In this document: one piece after another, positions 1 to 6,757 of the stretch | Numbering within the stretch: the stretch's first letter is position 1 | How the letters are laid out: each line of letters opens with the position of its first letter | DNA from: Planctomycetales bacterium | GTDB lineage: Bacteria; Planctomycetota; Planctomycetia; Planctomycetales; Planctomycetaceae | Assembly (NCBI GenBank): GCA_028285345.1 | Contig: JANQPT010000028.1 | Location: 1-45,010, forward strand | Direction: 5' to 3' | DNA length: 45,010 nucleotides | The notes under the pieces: generated by a model | The model's database searches: none | The model's input: the letters and a program-made list of their open reading frames with translations, nothing else | What the model was told of the DNA's origin: nothing | Translations under genes and position numbers: made by a program

Positions 1-2
1 AT

Positions 3-254
3 CAAGAGCTGCTGCGAACCTACGTGATTATGGGTTCGGGCGGTTTGGGTGCTGAGATCGCTAAACTCGCCGAGCTGCTGGAGGTGGCCGGGTTGAGCCC
101 GCGACAAGCACTGGAGCTTCATTTGGAACGGGTTGAAGACCTGGTTCGCGGACTCGGCAGCCGCAGCACACGGCACGTGATGGCGCGGGCAGACCTATTA
201 GCGCTGGAGCTGATGATCCATCTCGGCGAATGCTACCAAGGCGCACCGCGCTAA
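3..254 (+). CDS. C-terminal part of an unrecognised protein (cut by left edge)
   Basis: The frame is open from the first complete codon at position 3 to the TAA at 252-254, so the gene begins outside the window. The 83 visible residues are mostly helical in character, with a Gly-rich stretch (GSGGLG) followed by amphipathic Leu/Glu-rich helices (around LELHLERVEDL and LLALELMIHLGE). I do not recognise the family. An internal GTG at 24 could start a 76-residue protein, but the frame reads equally well upstream of it. Its stop overlaps the stop of the convergent zinc-ribbon gene by two bases, so no terminator separates the two genes. Confidence 0.6.
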   Translation, partial: QELLRTYVIMGSGGLGAEIAKLAELLEVAGLSPRQALELHLERVEDLVRGLGSRSTRHVMARADLLALELMIHLGECYQGAPR

Positions 255-1354
255 CGAGCAACTTCTTCCGAATCCGCACCCGCCTGAGCCCCGCCACCGA
301 ACCAGCCGGATACGGTGCGGTAGGCTCGCGTCAACAGACTGCCGTCAAGGACTCCCTCGGTGATTGTCGTTTCCGCCGTCGAAAAATTAGTCCAGACAGC
401 GTTGACGTATGGGGCATACGACTTACTGACCGTCGCGTAGAAGCCCTCTTCTTGCAACGTCTGCAGCGATTCGGCGTAGTGTCCGATCACGACCCGATTT
501 AATAGTCCGCCTGCCACGCTGACTCCGGCCAGACCTCCCGACGCCATCGACTGCACCTTGCCCAAGCTGTGCATCGTGGCCGCGGTAGAGACGTCGAACA
601 GACTCACGTTGTCGCGCCCGGCGATCTCACGCATCTCCTGCCAATAGTTCTTGATCTCCGCTTGCGGCAGGGCCGACAAGTAGTCCGCCGACGAAATCGC
701 CTCACGGGTCTCGTCAAAAGACTTCTTCAAATCTTCGACCGACAGCGGCGGCGCATCCATGACACCGGCAGCGTGACCTGTCGCGTTCTGGACGGCGGAT
801 AGAATGTCGTCGACGTTTTCGATCGTCGAGTTCTCATCGATCACTCCCTGAGCCTTCAGTTCCTTTGCCAGCTCTTGCGCGTAGACCTTCGATCCGTAAG
901 CGACGTCGCTGACAATGGCCAAGATCCACATGGGCGAAAGATGCAACATCGTCAATCCGGCCAGGTCGACAAAGTTACCGACCGCCTTGCGAGCCAGAAA
1001 ATCATCCGGCGTCTCCTCTCCGGGAGGGCGGTCCGACTTGGTGCGGCCGACGTCCTCGGTCAGAAACCGCAACGAATTCCGCACAACGATTTCGTACGTC
1101 TTGGAACTCTGAAACGCGGAGGGAACGAGAAACTCCGCCGTTTCGCGCGCCGCCCCGGAAGCGAGCGCCACCGTGCTGCGTACGGTCCGCTCGGGCAGCG
1201 ACAGCGTGTAGAGCAAATAACGGCTCAAGTCGCGCGTCTCCGGCGCGGCAACGGGAACGTGCTTCCCGCAGGAACCGCATTTGAGATGCCCTTCGAGCGC
1301 TTTTTGTTCGGTCAGCAGGCCGTTACAGCGGGGGCAGCGTTCTTGGGTTTGCAT
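251..1354 (-). CDS. Zinc-ribbon protein of unknown function
   Basis: The 367-residue protein starts at ATG 1354. The N-terminus is a clear zinc ribbon: C-P-R-C at residues 8-11 and C-G-S-C-G-K near residues 26-31 (two CxxC knuckles). The rest is mostly helical, with a moderately hydrophobic stretch around residues 130-155 (FVDLAGLTMLHLSPMWILAI) that might touch a membrane and a Gly/Ala-rich segment near residues 275-295. I do not recognise the long C-terminal region and assign no function. It lies downstream of the HD-domain gene on the same strand but 245 bases away, so it may have its own promoter. Its stop overlaps that of the convergent partial gene at the left edge. Confidence 0.7.
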   Translation of the reverse strand: MQTQERCPRCNGLLTEQKALEGHLKCGSCGKHVPVAAPETRDLSRYLLYTLSLPERTVRSTVALASGAARETAEFLVPSAFQSSKTYEIVVRNSLRFLTEDVGRTKSDRPPGEETPDDFLARKAVGNFVDLAGLTMLHLSPMWILAIVSDVAYGSKVYAQELAKELKAQGVIDENSTIENVDDILSAVQNATGHAAGVMDAPPLSVEDLKKSFDETREAISSADYLSALPQAEIKNYWQEMREIAGRDNVSLFDVSTAATMHSLGKVQSMASGGLAGVSVAGGLLNRVVIGHYAESLQTLQEEGFYATVSKSYAPYVNAVWTNFSTAETTITEGVLDGSLLTRAYRTVSGWFGGGAQAGADSEEVAR

Positions 1355-1599
1355 GAGTTGTCATCCCTTGCGTCGAGTAAACTGCGTCACCGGCATTCGT
1401 TGAATAACCAGATGCACTTTCTCAACGTACTATGGTGTGGATTGGTTCACGCAGAATCGTTGGTTGATTCAAGAAATCGCAGTCTCCAGCCGAGGAGGTG
1501 ACGTCGCTAATTCAGTTGGGACGACCTAAAATGTGATGCCTGACGAATGACTCAAGACGGCGTCGCCGGACTTCAGAACCTGCCGGCGGGACGATTTCT

Positions 1600-2166
1600 T
1601 CATGGTGCCTCAGGCTCCAATCCCAACTCACCAGCGATCTCCTGCATCGCCGCGATCACAAACACAATATGCTCGTTCAACTCCACCCCCAGATCCTCGG
1701 CGCCGTTGACGATATCGTCGCGATTGACCGCCGCGGCGAAGGACGCCTGTTTCATCTTTTTGCGGACGCTCTTGGGGGTCAAACCCTGTAAGCGGTCCGG
1801 GCGGACCAGGGCGCAGGCGGTGATGAAGCCGGCGAGTTCGTCGCACGCGTACAACGTTTTATCCAGCAACGAAACGCGCGGGCAGTCGGGCAGATAGTCG
1901 GCGTGGGATTTGATTGCATAGATTACCTCGTCCGGATAACCGCGCTCGGCCAGAATGGCGGCTCCTTTGAGCGGATGGTCCGGCGGATCGGGCCAGCGCT
2001 CGTAATCGAAATCGTGCAACAATCCGACGGTGCCCCACTTTTCCTCGTCCTCGCCGAACTTGCGGGCGTAGGCCCGCACCGCCGCCTCGACCGCCAGCAT
2101 GTGCTTGATCAGACTGTCGCTGGTCGTGAATTCGTGGAGTAGGGCTAAGTCGTTTTCTCGGCTCAT
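1600..2166 (-). CDS. HD-domain phosphohydrolase-like protein
   Basis: The protein has 188 residues from ATG 2166 (MSRENDLALL); an upstream in-frame extension has no coding character. HD-superfamily metal ligands are visible: an early His in the segment DSLIKHMLAVEAA, then the H-D pair in GLLHDFDYE, then a His in HPLKGAAIL and another in IKSHADYL. Known HD proteins of this size hydrolyse phosphomonoesters or nucleotides in the cytoplasm; the substrate cannot be read from the sequence. It follows the small lipoprotein gene by 10 bases and is probably cotranscribed with it. Nothing links it directly to the ubiquitin-like modules upstream apart from strand. Confidence 0.85.
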   Translation of the reverse strand: MSRENDLALLHEFTTSDSLIKHMLAVEAAVRAYARKFGEDEEKWGTVGLLHDFDYERWPDPPDHPLKGAAILAERGYPDEVIYAIKSHADYLPDCPRVSLLDKTLYACDELAGFITACALVRPDRLQGLTPKSVRKKMKQASFAAAVNRDDIVNGAEDLGVELNEHIVFVIAAMQEIAGELGLEPEAP

Positions 2167-2176
2167 GAGAATCTTG

Positions 2177-2548
2177 CTACCGCCGGCGGGTTTCCGGCGA
2201 GTTGACGGCGATACTTTCCACGACACCGTCCGCATAGCGGATGCTGGCCGTCCACTTTGTGGTGAGCGACTGGCGCTGTCCGTTCTTGAGAACGCAAGCC
2301 AGGTACTTTCCCGATTTGTCGGTTCGATGCTCGCACGAGAATCCGTTGGTCGTCATGATCTTCTCCGCTTCGTCGATCGCCGTTCCCGGAGGAATCTGTT
2401 CGAGGCATCGGCGGCGGATCTCCTCGGCGTCGGGCAAGCTAACCGCCTCGCGACTCATGGCGAGCTGTTTCTTTTCAAAAACGCTGTCCGACTGGCAGCC
2501 CAACACGGACGCGACCAACAACACGGCCATCACCATTCGCTGCAACAT
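2177..2548 (-). CDS. Small predicted lipoprotein
   Basis: The 123-residue protein starts at ATG 2548, chosen because GGGAGG lies about 5-10 bases upstream and because this start gives a proper lipoprotein signal peptide: a charged start, a hydrophobic core (MAVLLVASVLG) and a lipobox ending at Cys (VLGC, Cys at residue 18). Longer in-frame starts would bury the signal. The mature part has conserved-looking Cys residues (RRRCLEQ, FSCEH, LACVLK) and alternating hydrophobic strands, as in small periplasmic folds, but I do not recognise the family. It ends 10 bases before the HD-domain gene. Confidence 0.75.
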   Translation of the reverse strand: MLQRMVMAVLLVASVLGCQSDSVFEKKQLAMSREAVSLPDAEEIRRRCLEQIPPGTAIDEAEKIMTTNGFSCEHRTDKSGKYLACVLKNGQRQSLTTKWTASIRYADGVVESIAVNSPETRRR

Positions 2549-2666
2549 CGGCTCCCTCCCTGAAAAGTGCTGCGGTTTTTGGAATTGCGCCGCCCCGGGG
2601 CGCCCATTCCGGGGGAGCTTAAGCATGTTGCTCAAATCGTGCAATCGGAATCTCAAATGTCCCGAT

Positions 2667-3428
2667 TCAACGGGGCATTGTGAACTCAAGCTGCGGCAGC
2701 ATGCGGGCCTCGATGATGTCGAATTTGACCTCTTGATACCGCAGCTCGCCGCAGAGGTAGGCGTAAAAGGCGTTCAGCAGGCTGCTGGCCACCATCAAAT
2801 TTGCAAACAGGATTTGCGGCTGCGAGGCGACCAATTCACCACATCCCGGTTCGCGGTCCTCGATTTCCGCGTTCGCCAACTCGGGGTGGAAGGCGGTAAT
2901 CGGAACGGTCGCTTCGGTTCCCGCCTGCTTGAGGTAAATTTGCGCGTTTCCATAGGTGCCCCGCTGCCTGGGCGGATCGACGGGATCGTTGCCGCCGCTC
3001 AACAAACAAATGTCCGACACGGCATCCGACACGCAATAGTCGGAGATGAGCCGCCGCACCCCGTGCGAATCGACACAGGCAAAGAGAATGTCGCCGGAGC
3101 GGATGAATTGGCCGACGTTTTCCGGCGTCAAATATTCCGGAATTGCGGCCACAGAAACTTGGCTGGTGCCCAAGATGCGCAAGGTTTCAGCGGCCTGAAC
3201 TTCCGCCTTGTTGCCGATGGCGTCGAAGATCTGACGGTCTTGGTTCGCATGCTGGTATTCGTCGCCGTCGAGCAGGCAGAGCCTGATCGGCAATCGCATG
3301 CTTTTCAGAAAGATCGCCAGATAGCGGAGGACGATACTCCCGACACCACCGAGCCCAACGACGAAGATCCTGCGATGGCCGGAGAGGCGCTGGGCGGGAG
3401 ACGGTTGTGTCGCTGTCGGGCTGGACAT
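2667..3428 (-). CDS. E1-like ThiF/MoeB-fold protein, module B (PRTRC-type)
   Basis: The 253-residue protein has a Rossmann nucleotide site GLGGVG at residues 25-30, an acidic pair LLDGDEY (Asp54, Asp56) and a following NQDRQ that supplies the adenylation Arg (Arg65). These are the core elements of the ThiF/MoeB/E1 adenylation family, which activates the C-terminus of a ubiquitin-like protein with ATP. It lacks the CxxC zinc knuckles of MoeB. Cys196, in EPGCGEL, is one candidate thioester residue; Cys118, Cys132 and Cys141 are others. Size and gene company (JAMM, family D E2, ubiquitin-like protein) match the ThiF component of PRTRC cassettes. It is the last recognisable ubiquitin-pathway gene of the array. 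The start at ATG 3428 has GGAGCG upstream. Confidence 0.88.
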   Translation of the reverse strand: MSSPTATQPSPAQRLSGHRRIFVVGLGGVGSIVLRYLAIFLKSMRLPIRLCLLDGDEYQHANQDRQIFDAIGNKAEVQAAETLRILGTSQVSVAAIPEYLTPENVGQFIRSGDILFACVDSHGVRRLISDYCVSDAVSDICLLSGGNDPVDPPRQRGTYGNAQIYLKQAGTEATVPITAFHPELANAEIEDREPGCGELVASQPQILFANLMVASSLLNAFYAYLCGELRYQEVKFDIIEARMLPQLEFTMPR

Positions 3429-3475
3429 TGGAACGCTCCGAAAAAAGAGTGACGTGGTCGTTGTGACGTTTGGGG

Positions 3476-4246
3476 CTATGCCTGATCCCCATTGGGGCCC
3501 GGCAGGCGTCGGTTGCCGTTGTGTTGTGTGGTGTCGTAGGTCGCGACCGATTCATAGGAAGTCAGCTTGGGCCGGATCACATCGACCTGCACTTGCTTGA
3601 TCCACTGTTGCGGGACGATTCGTCTCCGGCAGCGATAGCCGCGAAAGACCCGTTCGACCGGCATGGTGAAGGGATGGCCGTCGGCGGAAAAATTCGCGCT
3701 GAACGACGGCGGCTCGCGCGTGATCTCGCCGACAATAATGTGCGCGCCATCGCGGTATTTTTCGTCAAGTCGATCTTGGTAGGAACTGTAAGCGGTATGG
3801 TCTCCGTGCGAGTGGATGTCGCCCAGCAATTGATATCGCTGCAGCATCTCGGCGGGGACCTCATACTTGACGTCCAGCGGGAAACGTTCGCCGTACCGGT
3901 TTTCCGAGACAGTGGCGGTCTGCGGGGGAACACAGAGCTTGCCGCGACCGCGCTGTTGATCCCAGAACAACAGAACAATCGCTTCAGAGCCGTGCAACAG
4001 GTAAATGCGATCGAAAAAGCCGATGATGAATTCCAGGGCCGCGGCAGGAAACAGCGGATAGTCCAGCACGCAGGCGGTCCGATGCTCCTTCAGCGATCGC
4101 GGCATTTGATCGACCGGGACGTCGGATTGAAACAGCGAATGGTTTCGACAGAGAAACAGTCCCGAGCGGGTGAACCAATAAAAGATCGGATCGGTCGGGC
4201 GTGGGGCGTTCTCATCGGTCTTGTGATAGATCGGGATGGCCGACAT
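3476..4246 (-). CDS. JAMM/JAB metallopeptidase-like protein, module B (PRTRC A-like)
   Basis: The protein has 256 residues from ATG 4246, with GGAGA about 8 bases upstream; a TTG four codons earlier is less likely. A full JAMM zinc motif is visible: His145-Ser-His147 followed by Ser155-x2-Asp158 (IHSHGDH...SSYQD). The upstream catalytic Glu is probably Glu72 or Glu88. Known JAMM proteins cleave isopeptide bonds or trim the C-terminus of ubiquitin-like proteins. The neighbours, an E1-like gene downstream and a family D E2 upstream, suggest that it processes or removes Ubl-2. The N-terminal 60 residues and the basic C-terminus (after about 205) are outside the core fold and unassigned. Whether it is a peptidase or only a binder has not been tested. 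Confidence 0.88.
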   Translation of the reverse strand: MSAIPIYHKTDENAPRPTDPIFYWFTRSGLFLCRNHSLFQSDVPVDQMPRSLKEHRTACVLDYPLFPAAALEFIIGFFDRIYLLHGSEAIVLLFWDQQRGRGKLCVPPQTATVSENRYGERFPLDVKYEVPAEMLQRYQLLGDIHSHGDHTAYSSYQDRLDEKYRDGAHIIVGEITREPPSFSANFSADGHPFTMPVERVFRGYRCRRRIVPQQWIKQVQVDVIRPKLTSYESVATYDTTQHNGNRRLPGPNGDQA

Positions 4247-4280
4247 CGGCGTCTCCAAGATTTGGGGGAGAGGTGAATTC

Positions 4281-5129
4281 CTACTTGCGGCCTTGTGCGA
4301 AGTTCAAGAATCGGCTTGCCAGCGGCAACGCGCCACCGCCCTCGCCGATCTCGCCCCCATCACTTGGCATCGACGAATTGAGCTGTTCATCCAGCAGGCA
4401 GTCCATCAGTTGGCCGACACTGTGCTTGGCTTTGATCCAAGGCACCTTGAGGGCGAACGTTTGGTCCGTCTTGGTCGCCGCGGCCCACTTTTCGACCGGA
4501 TGCAGGTCCGGGTGAATGCCGGAGGACTCCGTATACCAGCTGGCTCCCTCGTGATGTTCCGACGAGAAATTCATCGCGCCGAACGTGCAATGGTTGATCA
4601 GCGACTCCAGTTGCTCAGTCACGCTCTGTTTGCGACCGTCGACTTTCAGATACTGCGTGCAGATCCATGCCCGCGACCGCTTCCCTACGTCGACCTTGGA
4701 GATATTCAGAATCGCGGGAAAACCGAGACGGTCATCCTCGCTCAGCAGCGGCTCGTTCCGAAAGTAAAGTTCATTGGCGGAACTCAAGAACAACCGGCCG
4801 TGCCGATAGAAAAACAGTGCAAACGTGATCGCATACGGCATGCTCAGGGCGAGCCTGCGGTATTTTGTGCCGGGTCCGAAGGGACTCGGCGAGTCCTCTG
4901 CGATCCACCGTACGTGCGCCACCTGCGGCGCACGCTGGTGGACCAACACCAAACCGGGAGGACGCCATCTCACGAACTTGATCCCGTCCGGAAATGACTT
5001 GCGATCCAGCGGCGGGCGAACTTCGGCGGCGATCATCTCCACGACTTCCGACTCGGGGCGTGTGATGCGTCGCCCCTCGTCGGTGATCACGACCGCTTTT
5101 CCGTCTTGAATAATGATTTTGTCGGACAT
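4281..5129 (-). CDS. E2-like protein, prokaryotic family D (PRTRC B-like)
   Basis: The 282-residue protein carries the hallmarks of the prokaryotic E2 family D / PRTRC protein B: GLVLVHQRAP, the YRRLALSMPY block near residues 90-99, a YFRNEPL segment near 122-128, FPAILN near 137-142, WICTQ with Cys157, SSEH near 189-192 and VPW near 229-231. Cys157 is the best candidate for a thioester Cys by position after the central strands, but this family is divergent and the assignment is inferred. By family it would accept Ubl-2 from the E1-like protein encoded two genes downstream. It lies between the Ubl-2 gene and the JAMM gene with short gaps, consistent with one operon. The C-terminal tail is Gly-rich (GEIGEGGGALP). 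Confidence 0.85.
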   Translation of the reverse strand: MSDKIIIQDGKAVVITDEGRRITRPESEVVEMIAAEVRPPLDRKSFPDGIKFVRWRPPGLVLVHQRAPQVAHVRWIAEDSPSPFGPGTKYRRLALSMPYAITFALFFYRHGRLFLSSANELYFRNEPLLSEDDRLGFPAILNISKVDVGKRSRAWICTQYLKVDGRKQSVTEQLESLINHCTFGAMNFSSEHHEGASWYTESSGIHPDLHPVEKWAAATKTDQTFALKVPWIKAKHSVGQLMDCLLDEQLNSSMPSDGGEIGEGGGALPLASRFLNFAQGRK

Positions 5130-5198
5130 GGTGGTTCCCGTTTCGCCGTCACGGCTCTCCGCTCGGCATTGAGGATGAATGTATGACGACTGGCCCGG

Positions 5199-5519
5199 TC
5201 AGGCGGCGATCAGCAACGTCCCCCGACCTTTTTCGCCGGCGGCGGTCAGAAACGTCAGCACCTGGCCTTCCAACAGCACCATATGTTCGTCGGCGGCATG
5301 GCCGTCGACGATGGGCTGTGCTTCGGGATCGATGTTCAAGCGATCGGACAACTCATCGCGGGCTTGGGAAACCGTCATCCCGGCCAGCGGATAGGTGTGC
5401 GAATAGATTCCGCTGACAACGTTCACCTCGCCGTCGGGGGCCGCGGGGGCGGCGATTGGGTCGCTGAACCGTTCCGGACCGGATTCCAGGGGATCAGATT
5501 GCATGCGTTCTTCGTTCAT
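5199..5519 (-). CDS. Ubiquitin-like beta-grasp protein Ubl-2 (Prok_Ub/PRTRC C-like)
   Basis: The 106-residue protein has a disordered N-terminus (about residues 1-30, rich in Pro, Ala, Glu) followed by one compact domain with beta-grasp character: strand NVVSGI, strand HTYPLAGMTV, helix SQARDELSDRLNI, strand AQPIVDG, a loop, then VLLEGQVLTFLTAAGEKG. The end is notable: Gly98-Arg-Gly100 followed by six more residues (TLLIAA). That looks like a ubiquitin-type tail with a removable peptide, which a JAMM peptidase could expose at Gly100; this is an inference. AGGAGA lies about 8 bases before the ATG. Position beside the family D E2 and size match the PRTRC C / Prok_Ub family. Confidence 0.8.
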   Translation of the reverse strand: MNEERMQSDPLESGPERFSDPIAAPAAPDGEVNVVSGIYSHTYPLAGMTVSQARDELSDRLNIDPEAQPIVDGHAADEHMVLLEGQVLTFLTAAGEKGRGTLLIAA

Positions 5520-5566
5520 TGATCGTCTCCTGCAGGACTAGGAAAGTTTGCGACGGTGGACAATGG

Positions 5567-6733
5567 CTACAATTTGGAGCCCACCATCCGCTGTTCAACA
5601 AAATAGAGTAAGTCGTCCGGACCCACGCATCGCGATTTGCTCAACTGGGCCCGGCCGACGACGGCATCTAACAGGTCGACAGCCATGGTGGGATGGGCGG
5701 CGTCTTCTCCCGCGACCACGGCGGCGATCGACGCCAGTAATTGCGGCGTGATTTCAATCTCGCTGCAACCACTCCAGAAATGGGCGCGCTCCTGCAACAG
5801 GTTTTGAATTTCAGCCGGCTGCGGCTCGGCAATCGAGACGACTTCGACGCGCCACTGGAGCATCGGCTCGCGAAGGAAGTTCATTCCCGTCGCCGGCGGC
5901 CGCGCGAGCCCGATGAATCGTCCGCCGCGATCGAGCGCCGCGGCAAACAGCGAACCGGCCGCGTAGGAGTGCGCCAGTGCCAGATCGACCTGTTCGATGA
6001 TGGCCAACACGCGCGGATTGGAGAACAACGCCAACGTCCGGCGGAACCGTTCATCCCGGTCGGAAATCGACGTACAGCCCGCCACCAGACAGGCGGCTTC
6101 AATCTCGACAGCTGTTTCGATGATTCCGTCCTGCAGCAGCCGACCTGCCGCCGTTCGGGACACAATCGTCTTGCCGATTTTGGATTTTCCGACGAGAAAC
6201 GGTGAAACCGGAGCGCCACGACGGCTGAGTGCCGCCATTGTCGTCAGCACGGCTTCTTCCTGCCCCCCCGTCAGCGTCTCCGTCGGCGCGAGCGCCTCGG
6301 GAGAGAGAACTCGGCCGATTCCTGCGATTGACTTTTCCAAATCCGACGACATGAGCTGGTCCTTCTCGTTGGGAAAAATTCGCTTATCGTTCGGCCCGGC
6401 TACAACTGCTAATACGCGCCGCACCAAATCGTTGAGGTTGCCGGGCAATGCCTCGCAGAAATTGAGGAGCTTCCACTTCTTGTGGCACGGCCCTGAGAAT
6501 AGCTGGAGTGCCTCAGGGTCGAGGCCTTGATAGGTGAGGTCCTCATCGACAAATACCTGCCACCGCCCCAGTTTCTGAGGCTGAAACAGCACATTGGTTT
6601 TGGGTTTGTTGAATAGGCTCCCCACCGGGCAGGCATCCAGCCGCAACATTCTGTGGTGAAGCCAACTCGCCTGAATTCCCTGCTCGGCGAGAGCTTGCTT
6701 TACGTCTTGATCCAGTTTGTGTTGTGAGAACAT
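5567..6733 (-). CDS. ClpA/ClpB first-AAA-like protein with degenerate Walker B
   Basis: The 388-residue protein starts at ATG 6733 (AGGAGA upstream; a TTG one codon earlier is less likely). Residues 1-150 are unassigned. From about residue 155 it follows the first AAA+ domain of ClpA/ClpB: Walker A GKSKIGKT (182-189), then a segment matching the ClpB 'LVAG...R..FE.R' region (LVAGCTSISDRDERFRR), a Walker B position LAIIEQVD (243-250), and a lid with VSIAEPQPAEIQNLL and MAVDLLDAVVGRAQL. The Walker B acidic pair Asp-Glu has become Glu-Gln, so ATP hydrolysis is probably weak or lost, although Walker A is intact. It sits directly after the ARC-like ATPase and may be a nucleotide-sensing partner or adaptor for it. 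Confidence 0.8.
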   Translation of the reverse strand: MFSQHKLDQDVKQALAEQGIQASWLHHRMLRLDACPVGSLFNKPKTNVLFQPQKLGRWQVFVDEDLTYQGLDPEALQLFSGPCHKKWKLLNFCEALPGNLNDLVRRVLAVVAGPNDKRIFPNEKDQLMSSDLEKSIAGIGRVLSPEALAPTETLTGGQEEAVLTTMAALSRRGAPVSPFLVGKSKIGKTIVSRTAAGRLLQDGIIETAVEIEAACLVAGCTSISDRDERFRRTLALFSNPRVLAIIEQVDLALAHSYAAGSLFAAALDRGGRFIGLARPPATGMNFLREPMLQWRVEVVSIAEPQPAEIQNLLQERAHFWSGCSEIEITPQLLASIAAVVAGEDAAHPTMAVDLLDAVVGRAQLSKSRCVGPDDLLYFVEQRMVGSKL

Positions 6734-6757
6734 CAATCGGTCTCCTGGACACCCGCC

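Noticed and set aside
875-1501. 208-codon open frame on the plus strand
   Set aside because: It is antisense to the zinc-ribbon gene and Arg-rich; no ribosome site or motif.
1600-2548. Lipoprotein and HD-domain genes as members of the Ubl system
   Set aside because: They share the strand, but a lipoprotein acts outside the cytoplasm and no motif links either to Ubl chemistry; only synteny in other genomes could show membership.
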